Below, piece after piece: positions 20,954 to 34,000 of a stretch of DNA of 64,000 nucleotides. Source of the stretch: Ornithodoros turicata (lineage: Eukaryota; Arthropoda; Arachnida; Ixodida; Argasidae). A program made the position numbers and the translations under genes. Each line of letters opens with the position of its first letter. Within the stretch, counting starts at the first letter, position 1. The stretch is from NCBI RefSeq assembly GCF_037126465.1, contig NC_088201.1, positions 25,776,550 to 25,840,549 of the forward strand, written 5' to 3'. Under the pieces are notes generated by a model, which was not told where the DNA came from, ran no database searches, and saw nothing but the letters and a program-made list of their open reading frames with translations.

Positions 20954-23681
20954 ATTACAAGGTGTATGTAGTACCCTAAAGAACTGTCATTGCTATGAAA
21001 CATTCTCAAGGTCAAGCTAATTATTGTATATCGCCTGTGGGGCCTAATGGGGTTTGTTATTATGTTATGTAGTGTGTTCTTTTCATGTACTAATAGAATT
21101 CCAAAGTAAATACCTTGTATCATATTTGCATTCCTGGATGTCATTGCCTTCCAAGATGCTCATCCGAGCAAGCTCTCCCACAATTCCTACTGCCCTATAC
21201 ATCAAAAATTCTCCCTAACAGGAGTGTAACTATAATTGGGTATGAAGAAACATGTCTCTGGGCTTAGTGCCTTGAGGCACCCCCAGGATACAAGTCACAT
21301 GATCATTTGAGCTCAAAGTCTGTGGCTTATCCAGAACTGTAAGCATGGGGACAGAGGCTTTCCTAGCACACTTACCCCCCCCCCCCCCCCCCCCTGAAAT
21401 ATCTGCCAAAGAGCCCTAAAAGCTAGCAGGTACGGGCGACAGTAGAAGGCGCAGTAAGAAAGATCTGCTTGTGCAGGTGCACATGGTATTGTCTCTTGGT
21501 ATCATGTTATCATGCAGCTACTTGCATGTAATTGAAGGGAGGTACCTTCCTATTACAGTGATGTATAGCTTAGCAATTAAAAGTGTGACTTACTTAATTG
21601 GATGGAGGATGGATGATTGAGCATCCTAAATATCAGTAATACCAGAAGGTGCAGTAGGAAAGTTCAGCTTGTGCAGTGCACGTGTTAGCTGTTAACATCT
21701 TGAACAAAAACCTCTCTCACGTCTGATTGTGCCTGATAAGATCCATTTCTGTAGTGCTATGAGCACAATTAAAGTGGATCTCCACTCATCTCCACTCACA
21801 GCAATCCCTTATCATGTGAACTCATTTGAAATGTAATTCTTGGCCATATGTTGCAAGACAACTATGATCATGAGCGATGCCACAGTGGTCAGTCTGAAAA
21901 TTTGTACACTTGAGGCATCTTTAATGTGCACTGAAATCTCGGCACACGCTGTCTAACAACATGGTTTGAGAGTTGGGCTTGTTGGTACTGCATAATAGAC
22001 AAGATGTACAGAGTGAAAGATGGGAGTGTTTTCTTCCTGTCCTGTGTTCTTTCTTGTGCTCCAGTCTTTCACTCTGCACATCTTGTCAGTGTCTAATGTC
22101 CCTCACGAAGGACGAAGTGCAAGTTATGTATTTGTACCGTGCTACCAAGTTGCTAGCGTTCCTGGCCAAGTTCACTTGATAAAGGTAAAATCATGCAAAA
22201 CAAAGTAAAACAAGCCATACAACATTCACACAACACTTCCGATTTCTCCCATGCTGACATACCTGTGAGCTTGGATGGGTAAGGAGGATTCCATTTAGAG
22301 AAGCACCAAGTACACATATTTAAAACCTATTAGGAACCTCCTTCATTGCATTCTGAAAAAAAGTTTCACAGCTGTTCATACCAAACGTCTTTAGCAGATG
22401 CATATAGCAGGTTGAAACTGTTTTTCAAAAATGCACCAGGAAAGGTAGACCTTTGTATTGTATACTGGTTGCTGGCAGAAAAAGGAACTAGCTTTACAAG
22501 AATGGATGGCAGATGCCACCATTCACCGCCCCCCCCCCCCTTATGTGTTTGCTGCAATCTCTATAGGATATATTATCCTGATGTATTACCGTAGGGCTTT
22601 TTACCACCTTGCATTTACAGTTAATATGTTGGGGGGGATCAGCCTATAATCCTCTTTATATAGTAACTGTTTGTGTGATCTTAAATTTTTGCCTTTGTAG
22701 ATTTCAGGGGGCCTTTAAGAACAATTACAGAAGTGGGACCCATACTTGTCCCATGAAAAAAAGACTCAGCCCAAACAAAAGAAAAGGTGTACAAAAATGC
22801 GTGACAGTGGTCAAAGAACATTATTACAGTAATTAATACGTTGGCATGAATGTGGAGTGAAAACGGCAACAAAATGTTTACGATCAACAATGGCTGAAGT
22901 ATGTGAAGTATGATGAGGTGATTTGGAAGAACGAATTTGCAAAGGATGATGTGCAGAGTCAAACATTTACCATTATGGTCATGGTTGGCTCCATGGGGTA
23001 CATATGTTGGAGTGTTGACATACCTGTGCTACAAAGTGGGAGTGAGTGATAAGATAAGTGATTCGCACTGTACTTTGCGAAGAGCTTTTAGGTCTGGATG
23101 CTCTGCTTCTTATTTCAGTATGGCCACTAGTCTTGGAAGCCGAAACATTCAGTGTGGTTCTGAAGACTCTCGACGTCACTTGACAGGTACTATTGACAGA
23201 TCCCTTGTGGAGCGGACGTTTTTCTGATTTGGGGCAAATGAAGGGAAGAGAAGCCATACGTTTAACGTGACAGTGTAGAGCTGTCAAGTGATTTTGAAAT
23301 TAGTTTCATTCCACTGTTAATTACATGGAGGTGCCATACGCAAAACTTCATCCACCAGAAATCAGTTTAGACAAACAAGTATGAAAAATCTACATACAGT
23401 TTCAGCCTTATAGCGATGTAAGCATGAGTTACTGCACCTCAGTGTGTGGCTAAGATAAGGATGATTGAGAACCATTTTGAGATACAAAACATAACCAGCA
23501 AGTTTCACCTTCATTGGGTCTCTTGACAGCATAACCAAACAACCAGAATTTACTGATAGTGATGTGGGGAAAAAAAGCTAGCTATAAAATCCAATCAAAT
23601 AATTCGCTGCAAAGTGAATAAACTATTTTGCATGACAACCCTAAGAATCGGAGCATGTTTAAACTTCGGTTTGGGTCTGGA
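20954..23681. other. HSBP1 3' UTR and intergenic region, no further gene
   Basis: No AATAAA is seen close to the stop. AGTAAA near 21105 and ATTAAA near 21576 are weak candidates for HSBP1 polyadenylation. A 40-45 base segment around 21441-21485 (GAAGGCGCAGTAAGAAAG...) is repeated in diverged form around 21643-21685. A C20 run is at 21375-21394. Confidence 0.45.
21997..22087. repeat. Inverted repeat (hairpin)
   Basis: AGACAAGATGTACAGAGTGAAAGA (written in two parts: AGACAAGATGTACAGAG and TGAAAGA, 21997-22020) pairs with CTTTCACTCTGCACATCTTG ending about 22086. The spacer is about 40 bases. Confidence 0.65.
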
Positions 23682-24470
23682 CTTTAAAGCAGGGAAGTGT
23701 AACGACGTATTTTCGTTACCACTACATTTTCGTTTCCGTTTCTGATACCACCCTTTCAATTTCGTTTCCGGTACTGTTTCCGGTTATGGGACGGCTGTTA
23801 CAGAGCTGCGGGAGGACAGCCCGTCCAGCTCTGTCAGCACCCTGTTTTGCCCAAGTACTGCTTCGATGTCACGTGTATGCACTACACAAGTAATTTTATG
23901 TCGTTGGGATGCGCACATCTTGCAAGATTTTTGAAAGAAATCTAGGAACATGTCGCCAGTCATTCCGAGTCCAGCAACCCAAGATGGGCGTAACCTTCAT
24001 CTAATGTCGCTCTCATAGAGGGACGCTCTCAGTAGTAAACAATACTGAAATAGCCATGGTGAAATGAAAAAAGTAAAAATAAATAAATAAAAATTGTAGG
24101 CTGTCATCCTCATGCTATGATGGAGTAGAGTGTGTGGAGTCTATGTTGTGTAAGTCTCATGTGTTGATGTCATGGAGTTATGAGGACTGGCACGAGTAGG
24201 TTAGCGAGGAATGCACTCTCGAGATCCAATATATCGCTTTGTTTCCATGCTCTCATGCAGTATTTAGAGCATTACAGGGAATGGAGTCATCAAAATACAA
24301 ACTGAAATGTCATTGCACAACAGGAATAGCCATTACCGGAATTCGATACTGGACAATCATTTTCGTTTGTTTTCGGTAATGGAGGACCGTGGTATGCGTT
24401 TCCGTTACCATCACCAATTTCGGTAATATACTGTTTGTTTCTGTTACCATTACCCTTCCCTGCTTTAAAG
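23682..24470. mobile_element. Non-autonomous hAT element with perfect 8-bp target duplication
   Basis: The element body is 23690-24462 (773 bp). It begins CAGGGAAGTGTAACG and ends CATTACCCTTCCCTG, inverted repeats of hAT type. The flanking octamers CTTTAAAG at 23682-23689 and 24463-24470 are identical, as expected for hAT insertion. Subterminal parts are rich in TTTCGTTACC/TTTCGGTAAT-type motifs. The interior contains no transposase frame. Confidence 0.92.
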
Positions 24471-24541
24471 TAGCACAGATGTCGTTTTTAACACCCTGTT
24501 TTTTTCCTATAAAACTGTCAAGCAGGCCAGTAAGATGCACC

Positions 24542-25487
24542 ATGAAAAGCAGGGCTCGAAACCGTTATTTTTTGGGGTTCGGTTCAAGTTCCAGTTCAAG
24601 GTTATCGGTTCGGTTGAGGTTCAGCGCAACCAACATAACGGTTTACATGTGCTGTGCTAATCAGTGTACCACATGTGAGAATTAATATCAGGTTCCGGCG
24701 ATGGCTTGCTTCTTTCTTCCTCTTACTCCCTCGCCTCTACACTTCGTATGTACAAAGGACCATGCAGTTCACAGCAGATAATCTTTTACTGCACCGAAAA
24801 GTGCTGGGAAAAGACGTACAGCTAGCATACCATTGAACTCCATTGCAAAAGGCTATCGCCAATTTCTAAAGAAAAAAAAAGAGCGAAGAAAGCGGCCACG
24901 TGGTAGATAGGCGTATCCCAGAGTCCCATGTGCAAGCCGACACGTTGCTCCCCGTTGAAAAGAGGGCGCCGCTTCTGTGTTTCCTTCCTCTGGGTCTGGA
25001 CCACACGCCAATCTCTTTCCCATAGTCGCTAGAGGTCTGCGTTGTTTGCGGATGTCACTCTGAACTATTAAAATTTACATCACCTTCACACTGCGACGCT
25101 GAATGAATGCAAGCAGCCAAGGCAACAATGCAAAGTGTAGCTGTCGTGTAGCACTTTTTGTTTACACCTTGAGTCACAAAAATGTACAGGGATGTCGTGA
25201 ACCTTTTGGAGGTGAGGCTGTAGGAGGTACAGGGACTCAGCACTTCTTGGTTTATCAATTTGTCCGCTCTATGAATTCGGCAAGATTCCGACCGATGCAG
25301 GGAGCTGGTGCGCGGCAGTCGAGTGGGAAGGTATAGGCGTTTTTACCGTCTGGCAAACCGGTCACCGCATCATATTTTTTTCGGTTCAGTTCCGGTTCGT
25401 TCAAGGGGAGAGAAAAAATGTTTATGGTTCGGTTCGGCAAAGAATAACATTTCTTTGCGGTTTTCGGTTCCGACCCCTGATGAGAAG
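24542..25487. mobile_element. Second non-autonomous hAT element, imperfect 8-bp target duplication
   Basis: The body is 24550-25479 (930 bp), starting CAGGGCTCGAAACCG and ending CGGTTCCGACCCCTG. Flanks are ATGAAAAG (24542-24549) and ATGAGAAG (25480-25487), 7 of 8 identical. Repeated CGGTTCGGTT-type subterminal motifs lie inside both ends. No transposase frame. Confidence 0.9.
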
Positions 25488-25697
25488 TAATTCACAGCAC
25501 AGAGTCATAATTATCGCAGAAATTGAATTTAAAGTACGTCGTAAAAAGCGACAGTGCGCAACGTGGTGGAGAGCAGTACCAGCCTGTGATCTGCCTGCGC
25601 TCGCTGATTGGTTCAGAGAAATGTCTGCTACTTAGCTGTTCAGGGCTCTGAAAAAGCATTGCTCCTGGCTCAGTCATGATTCGGCCGCTCCTATCCC

Positions 25698-25953
25698 CAA
25701 TTGAACCTCTGTATGCAATAAGGGGATAAGTCGACGTATCCCCTTTTTACTATTTTTGCTGCATTGACATCTACGTACTAGTATGTACCTGCGAAAGAAA
25801 ATTTAGGACCGTATTGCAATTTATTGGCCCGCCACAGGAGGGTAAGAAACGGGAAATGCGTGTGTGTCAATGGGACGGAAAATCCGATCAGGCCCCATTT
25901 CTCGGTTTGGGATTTTTTTACTTATCCCTTTATTGCATACAGAGGTTCAATTG
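25698..25953. mobile_element. 256-bp MITE with 33-bp inverted repeats
   Basis: The left end starts CAATTGAACCTCTGTATGCA (25698) and continues ATAAGGGGATAAG. The right end 25921-25953 is its reverse complement with a single mismatch. The interior has no coding potential. Confidence 0.85.
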
Positions 25954-27208
25954 TCCGGGGGAACTGGCAAAACTGGTTTATGGCGGTAAAGGGACAAGGC
26001 GCTGTCCCCCAGTGAACCAGAATGCGCAGACTGTGTCACATCATCGGTGATGTGGCATCGTGCTTCTCCTCCTCGTTACAACCGGAGTGGTGAGTTAAGG
26101 GTGAACGCGCGGAGCTATGTTTAAGAGTTTTTTTTCTGGGAAACAAGTTGCACAGATCAAAGCCTTTCGTGCTTTACAGTAAATTGACACACACTTTCAT
26201 CAGACGGCTTAATCTAAAATTTTTGGATGGCCCTCTGTACTCCTTTAAGGTTGACAGATCTGCAGTACGTGCCTAGGAATTTCATAGGCTGTGGATGGCT
26301 CCTGGTGATACACACACACATTTGGAAGGGGGGGGGTCATAAGTCCTGGCCCCTCCCTCAGTTGCTATCATATAGTGACTTAGTTGGCCTTAGGTAGTGT
26401 ATGTATAGGGTTAGTTGTTTTAGGGGTTTTATTTTTTTTTCAATTCTGGGAGAAATTGTGCGTTACATAATACAAGGTTACATAGCTACAGGTCAGTGTT
26501 CTATTATCTCCTGTGGCACACTCACTGGTGGGAACAGGTCACTAGACAAAGACGACTGAGCTGGGGCACTAAATGACCTGGGGAATTGAAACACTTGTTC
26601 CAGCTCTATGAAAGCTCGTCTTCAGGATCAGCAGGGCAGGAATATAAAAGGAGGATACACGAGTCTCCTCCTGGACCTGTTCTGGTTGACATGACACCAG
26701 TTTGAGCAACTACCACAACCCCCAAAGCCTACAGACCAGAGATTGCTAGTAGAAATCTGGTTGTACCCAAATTTCAGAAAGTGTGTTTGGGGTGCAGATA
26801 TCTTTGTCAGAACTCCTAAAACATGCTCCTATTGAACTATTAGCTAGTTGATTAAATTTCCCTTTAAATTTTTGGTCTTGGCACATTATCAAGCACTTGT
26901 GAACAGGGGATTAAATGTTCAAGGAGGCTTGCTACACACTTCTATAGCAGGTGAAGAGCTGAACAGTATTTAGTTCAAAACCTGAAGCTTACAAGGTGGA
27001 TGAAGTAGGGTATAACAGTAGGAACTACTGAAAACCCTAGACAGGGAAAACTTCAAGGTTGGGGGGCACATGCCCCACCACCTTCCCCCCAAGTTATGAA
27101 CAAACAAAATACCCTAAACACAACTTCTAGAGAAATTGTGCAATTGAAGTTCACACTCTAGGTACAGAGTAAATTTGTGGTACTATGTAGGGAAAGAATT
27201 GCATACAC
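25954..27208. other. Intergenic, no gene
   Basis: No exon was recognised. The partial MITE at 26328-26410 is the only structure named. Confidence 0.5.
26328..26410. repeat. Partial copy of the CTTAGGTAGTGTA MITE
   Basis: Contains TTGGCCTTAGGTAGTGTATG and a GGGGGGGG run, as in 8030-8190, but without recognisable ends. Confidence 0.55.
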
Positions 27209-28010
27209 AATCATACAGACAAAAATAGTTTAATGCAAACAAGATCACAGGCAGTGTGGAAATACACAGCACACACAGCAGCCAATAAAATGACATTTTC
27301 AAAGCGACACAGCAAAACCATCTCACAAGGGCAAACATTTAAGTGCCAACCAACGTCATGATTATGCTACATAGTCTGAAAACCAACAGTAATTAGGAAA
27401 ACATTTGTTAGAGACAGCTCAGAGGAATGTATGACAAGAACATTTCAGTTAGCTGAATTGACTACTATATATGCCCCCCCCACTTTGGAGTAACAAAACA
27501 GTGTTCGACACTGCTCAAACTGCCGAAATTAAGTTTCAAATTTTTTACCACTGTAGAAGCAGACTTTCTGCAGGCTTTTGTCATGCACTGTTATCCGATA
27601 TGTATTAAAAGTTGTACACACTTTTTACTCAAACTTCTAGATGCTTGTAAAAAGCTTACTTCTCAAAAATATGTTCATACCAAGTATTTCAGCTGATACA
27701 GGCTTGCTGACAAGTATGCACAGTATTGAGACAACACCAAGATTCACAACGTTATGGACAACACTGCTCAAATCATGAATGAGGAGGAGGTCGGGGGAAG
27801 GCTAAGAGGTTACACCAGCCGTGCACAGGAAGTAGCTGTTTTCCCAAAATGAAACTGCATTTACCAGCAGTAATGCCGTGACTGACTCCCAACAGTGTCA
27901 AAGCGAATTAGAGGCTATGGTTGTGAGGGCAGCTAACAATTGAGGTTTGTGACCAGTAATTGTCTTGTCATGCAATCCAGTGCTTGCAATTGGTAACCCT
28001 AGCTGTCCTC
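27209..28010 (-). other. Predicted 3' UTR of the VAT1-like gene
   Basis: After the TAA at 28013-28011 no coding sequence is seen. On the minus strand ATTAAA (27234-27229) is followed by a TG-rich stretch (TGTCTGTATGATTGTGTATG), a plausible polyadenylation site near 27210. The end is inferred. Confidence 0.4.
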
Positions 28011-28021
28011 TTAGCTGGCAT
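28011..28021 (-). CDS. VAT1: VAT1-like exon 10, coding part (11 bases)
   Basis: Acceptor with a good pyrimidine tract (CATTGTCTTTTCAG, ending 28022). The first two bases complete Asn418, then Ala, Ser and TAA. Chosen by phase and splice-site strength; no protein similarity is possible over three residues. Confidence 0.65.
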
Positions 28022-31000
28022 CTGAAAAGACAATGAAAGATAGTTAATGACCACATAAAATTTACTGAAACCTGCTATGAAGATAACACTCAAATGTTTT
28101 TCATAAGCTAGGAAATCCCACAACCTGACATGTCTACACTTGAAGGCTCACTTCCTGCTCATTTTTGCCTTTGCACATTGACATTATGAGAGCATTCTTT
28201 GTGTGTTGCCTTTGTACATTGACAAAAAAATTATGATACAAATGTCTATGAAATAATGGTATGGTAAATCTTCAGAACTATGCAGTTAGAAAGGTATCCT
28301 AGCTAATCAGGCTAGGGGTTAGACTGAACAAAGGTTGCAAAAATAGCTTACTGTGTGCACTCCTTGAAAATTTACATTTGAATGCTACTCAAAATGCTAT
28401 ACCAACACCTACTTTGCATCAAGTAGGTCATTTTCACAATCTGTATCTCCTAAACACACATATCGAATTTGTAAGATATGGTAGAACCCTATAGCTACCC
28501 ATACAATTATATATATAATTTCTTTTTTTGCATTCTCTGCATCACAAAGTCTGGCTACAGCTTTGGTTTGAGTTTGAGAATGCAAGCTGGGCAAAACTTT
28601 GGTTGCCCAAGTGCATCATAAATTGAAAGTATGTGATCCATTAGGATTTCATACATGTTTGTGAACAAAAATCACTCCATGGAGATCCAGAATACAAGGA
28701 TTGTTGCAGCCGAAATGCACTACTACGACTACAGAACCAATAGGGAGGCCAAGTGGAAGTGCCACATTGTATGAAACAGGTACGACCTCATTACATGGAA
28801 TAGGTTTCCTGACCGTATGCATTCACATCTTAACAGGGCTTGTATCTTTGTTTTCGGGAATTATCAAATGTAGGAGGGGTGTCATACCCTAGGCCTGGCA
28901 TATGTGCTGGAGGCCGTTTAACAGTGTTAAGGAAGCAAGCAAATTTTGAGAATAAAACAGGCACAGTAACAATTTCCTTGCTCAGCATAACAGAATAGTA
29001 TACAGCATCTAGTATAGCGGATGTTTTTTTGTTCAACATTCCTGCCCCCAAAGAGACTGTGCTTTAGCGTAGTCTCAAGACTCGTGGGAAAGTCATTGGG
29101 TGCGATAAGTTGAGACCCCAGAGTCATGACTCCATCCACTAAACAGCCAAGCACACTTCCGGTGCACGTAACTCAAACTTTGACTCCATGTCTGAAACAG
29201 ACTGGGATGAAAGTGTAGCAATGTAGTTCCGCTAGCCCAGACGTGTTTTAGCGTTTTGGGGCCAAGCCAAGCACTCTGAAGCAGAAATACCGTAATTTCA
29301 TGAGTATAAGCCACACCACAGATAAGCCGCAGGACCCGTTAGGAACGCTTTGTAAATTTTGGGGCAGATAAGCTGCGGGCAATACGACGCGACTGATTTG
29401 TGCGACAAAGGAGACCATCCAGAAGGCCATAGACCCTGTGGTCCATACTCAGAGGTTGGCATGGTGTACAAAAAAAGGTCTGTTCTACCAAGATCGGATT
29501 GGGCCCTTGTTTGTTTTTCATGGATCAATGGGTCAGTGGCCTTCCAGAAGACATGAATGACTGTCACCACTTTCGTTAAAGCTGCATGGGGGAAGGCACC
29601 ATGAAGGTCAGTCTACACGAATGTGGACGTGCCCCTGTTACACATTGTTCGTGCATTGGCAGGGCTGCGCTGTTCCAGAAACACTGTCGGCCCTTTCGTT
29701 AATGTTGGCGTATGCAGAAAATACAAGGCAAAAAGAGTCTGCACCAGTGGATAAGCCGCAGAGCCCCCGCGAGAAAAAAATTGTGCACAAGCTGCGGCTA
29801 ATACGCGTGAAATTACAGTAGGTGTCAGAATAAGCAGATAGAGGGTGACTGGCAAGCAATACCAAGCCCTCTACGATATGGAGCTGCTTTAAGTAGAGGC
29901 TCCTCGTGGGGTTAGAGTCACTCTTTGGAGTGGAAGAGTCACTAGTTAACGCGTCCATTGTGAAGTTAAATTTGCAGTCATCTTCAGTCTATCTTCAGCT
30001 TTGCTTCCTTCATTATAGCACATGCACTCATTACACATCACTATTCTTTTCTCTACCTCAGGTTGGATGGAAGGAGACAAGAGCTGGATAGAGAATACTA
30101 CACTACATACTAGTCGGCTCAAAGGTTGAAGTACCTTTCTATTGATGTAACTATTTTCTGTGTTGATACAACATTTCTCCGAGCTCTGGGACATTTTTCT
30201 ACGACAAGGCGCTATTGCCGTATCTTGTTTACATTCGCCTTGCCTGTTTCCGAGCAACTTGCATGCAGATAACATTTTCACCGGGACACCAAACAAAACC
30301 TTGTGTGGCAACCTTGCTATTTCATAATGTAGAACATGTTACAGATGCGCTATGTCTCCGAGCAGACTTTACAAAAATGTTTCAGTAATAGAGTGGCCTT
30401 GTGCATTAGATATTGCACACATTTGTCAATCCACCGCAGTCTGATGTTGCAAATGTCTTTTGTATGAATGCAGATCTTAATATTCAGTGATGCTCCTTAA
30501 TGGCAATTTAATGGCTTCCATGACTGCGATGAGGTTTGCTATGAACTGTCTCCCCTGTGCAGTAGGTGAATTTCAAAGGTTTGGACCGGGCATGAGGACA
30601 TCTGGCAGTACATTAGGTAAACTCGGCCTCGTGGAAAAATTGCCTCTGTTATCTGGCCGAACGCAAAGGATGTTATCAATGGAGACTTACTTGCAGGAGG
30701 GGACTGCTCCTCTTTGGTATCCTTTTCGGTATCAGTGCTTTCGCCAGACTGAACTTGTGCTTTTCCTTCCTTGGATTCCTTGTCTTTGCCCTTCGACTGT
30801 AAAGGAGAGGATATTCCTGTTAACATGCTTAGCGGAAACGATGTTATTTTAGTAGAGTAGCTATCCAGGAGATTGTGTTCATGAGTCATTAAGTAACATG
30901 ATTGCATTATGTGCAACTTTGTAGATCTGCCGTAGTTTATGCAAATTTTGCAATAACTGAAAGAGTGGCATACAGTATCAAAGATGTTGCTTGCATTCCC

Positions 31001-34000
31001 AAAGCACACTTCCTGGTATTAATAGAGGCCCACAAGAAGAGAGACAGTTGGTAAGCAAGATCCCCAATATTACAACATTGATTGCACAACGGAGTGTTGT
31101 ACACTGTAGCAGTTAAGCACACAGCAACAAGAGAAAAGTCATGCATCATAAAATTAAGTGCATATGAATTTCATTAACCAAACTGAATGAATCTTAACTA
31201 GATACACATAAATCAGGCAAATATGCAGCTGGGACTTGTCCAGTGAGCATTTGATAGAAAATTTGCAAATAAAACTTGGGGAAACTGTCCATCTGCATTT
31301 TTACCTGAGAAGAAACAAAAAGTGAAGTTTGTGCTCACTTTGAAACTAAAACGACGTGGGTGTGCATCAGGTGTGCCTACCTTCTCTGGCTGTGGTTTGG
31401 GTTTGGGCTCCAGACTGGGATCCAAAGTGAGCTTCCCAACATTCTTGTGGTCATGCATCTTTTGCATGGCCTCTGCCACCTGAAGTTGAAATTTGTACAT
31501 GATACTGCTGCATGCATGCATGCACACACATATCCATCACAAGCTGCTACTTTTCCCCCATGGTGGTGCATCAGTAGTAGGGCCTGGATCTTGAGGCATT
31601 TGCCTATAAATGCTTAAAAGTGCCTAATGACAGCATTTTCCAGTTTGCCTGCCTTTTTCTCAATCATTCAATAATTGCCTTTTTTAACCTTGCCAAGCCC
31701 TCTTTGTCTACCTCTTTGCACTTGTAATGTGTATTTACACAAACTACGAACACAGGTGCAACACTCATCCAGCAAGGCCTAATTCTGGTCTGTGATGACC
31801 ATGGTAGAGCACAGTAGAAGTGTCGTGCGAGTGTGCCAAATTAGGTCCTAGCACAGTGATTTTTTTTTCCTTTGACTGTGGGCTGCTTTCATTCTGGTAG
31901 CTGGAGGCACTGGTTTTTTTAGTTACATTGGTTAGAAGATATTCAGATGGAAGGTATTAAGACATGCAGCCTTTCTTGGCTTTTGCAAATGTTCAAGGCT
32001 GGCTGAGATACTGAAAACATGATCCGTTAGTTATTTTCAGGACAATGAGTATAGCTATAATATGTGAAGTGGTAGTGCCATCCTGCGATCGGCCCCATGC
32101 ATAGAAGTACTTGCATGAGCACTTGAAGCTTGTATAGTATTTTAATGAGCGCAAGCACCGGCATTGCATATCGTGAGAAGCTGTAAAAGAAAGTCTTTAT
32201 CCACCCTCAGGAGAACGTGCCTATTCTCTCTTTGGTGTTTTTTTTTTTGGGGGGGGGGGGGCTTAATGCCTGCCTATTTCAGGCCCTTTGCCCTTTTAAG
32301 TGCCGAAAAATCCGGGCCCCAACCATCCACTCAAGACAAGACATGAAGGGCAAAGCTTACTGTAACGTGTGAGAAAGAATGTACTTTAGTAAAGATTATT
32401 TTTGGCATGGAAAAGTATGCAGATACTCTAGCACAAGGTAAACAATGTTCAATTTCACATCATCCAGGTTATTGTAGAAACGTGGGCACACTGTATGGTG
32501 CATTAGAAGCATGTGCGCATAGCAGGCTTGTAAAAGTTTCTCGAAGTATTTAAGTTAGAGTTCCAGACAAAAATAGAATACTATATACTTAAGCATAACT
32601 TGTTACCGTGAAGATACTTTAAGGTACAATTTGTGAAAGTTAGATAAATACAAACAAAGTGAAGATAAAAATAGATACTCTCGTTTTCCCATAATATCTT
32701 CCTGGTATACATGCTCTCCTTCATGGAAGACTTGCCCAATTATGTTGCTGCCAGGGATACGCTCAGGAGAGGAAGAAGAGCCTCACAAAATGAACACAAG
32801 TGAGCAAGCCACCCTAAACCACCTATTGTTCCTCTTCCCTGGCTTCGACAGCCCGAGTATTCACCCATATGTCGTTCAGGTCAACACATTGCCCAGCGCT
32901 ATGGCACCACAGGCTTTCGCTGGCTATGGCGTAGAATGAAGGGGGTGCCCCGAAATATCTAACATGAAATGTACGCACATGTAAGTGACACAGTGCATCT
33001 TTCTAGTGCATCTAAAAATGAATGAAAGGGAGTAACTTCAATGAGTATAAGTTACCGCCAAAAGGTATCTAAGTTATGAAATTAAATAGTGCCTTTTAAA
33101 AGTATCTGTACCAAGTTATTCCCAAAAGTATTTAAGCTAGAGTAACTTGAGTAGTAAGTCATGTACAAGCCTGATGCACAGTGTATAACATGTAAAAATA
33201 TGAGCAGAGTCAACACGTAGGAGTGATGTGGCATTATGGTTGGAGACCCTGCACAACGAATTCATTTAAGGACAACACAGGTAAGACTGCACCGGTGTCG
33301 AAGCTTCCAAATCTCAATGCGCCTACTCTGCAAACATTCAGAATTCCTCGGGGCCAGCATGCACGAAACAGTGCAATACTCAATGAGAGCTTCACCAAAG
33401 CCTATTGCACTCTGCGTGCAATGAGTGAAACATTTTCACTCAATGTACGCAGAGTGCACTCAGTTTCGTGCAAGCCGTCCCAGGCCATCTCGGAAGAGTA
33501 AAGGATTGTGTAAACTGTATATTTTTAGCAGACCAGGGAAAAGCTAGATTGTGTCTAGTACACATTAGCGCAGGAAATTGGAAAGAACTCCCAGATCCCA
33601 TTCAAATGTACACCTTTTTAATGCTGTCTAGGGCCAATGTTTCCCTGTACAAGTATATCCAGTTATTTTCCATTTGCAGTCCGAATAAATGCCAACTAAA
33701 ATACTGCAGGGAAACAACAGGGTTCCCAAATCTTGCCCATTACGTTGAGATGAGTTGTCTTGCAGCACCTAAATATTCGTCCTTTACAAATCGAGATTTG
33801 CAAGGTTACGCTGCTGTTAACAGTGATGAGATTGATCTGCCCAGACCTACAAGTGTAACGACACAAGTAGAATAGGCTTTCTAAAAAAAAAAAAAAAAAA
33901 TGGCATCTTGTTGCTGAACACATTCGTCAATGTTGCACTCCCTTTCTCAAAGCAAACATTGACAAGTTATCTCTAATATATTTTGCATACTGTGCTCACA

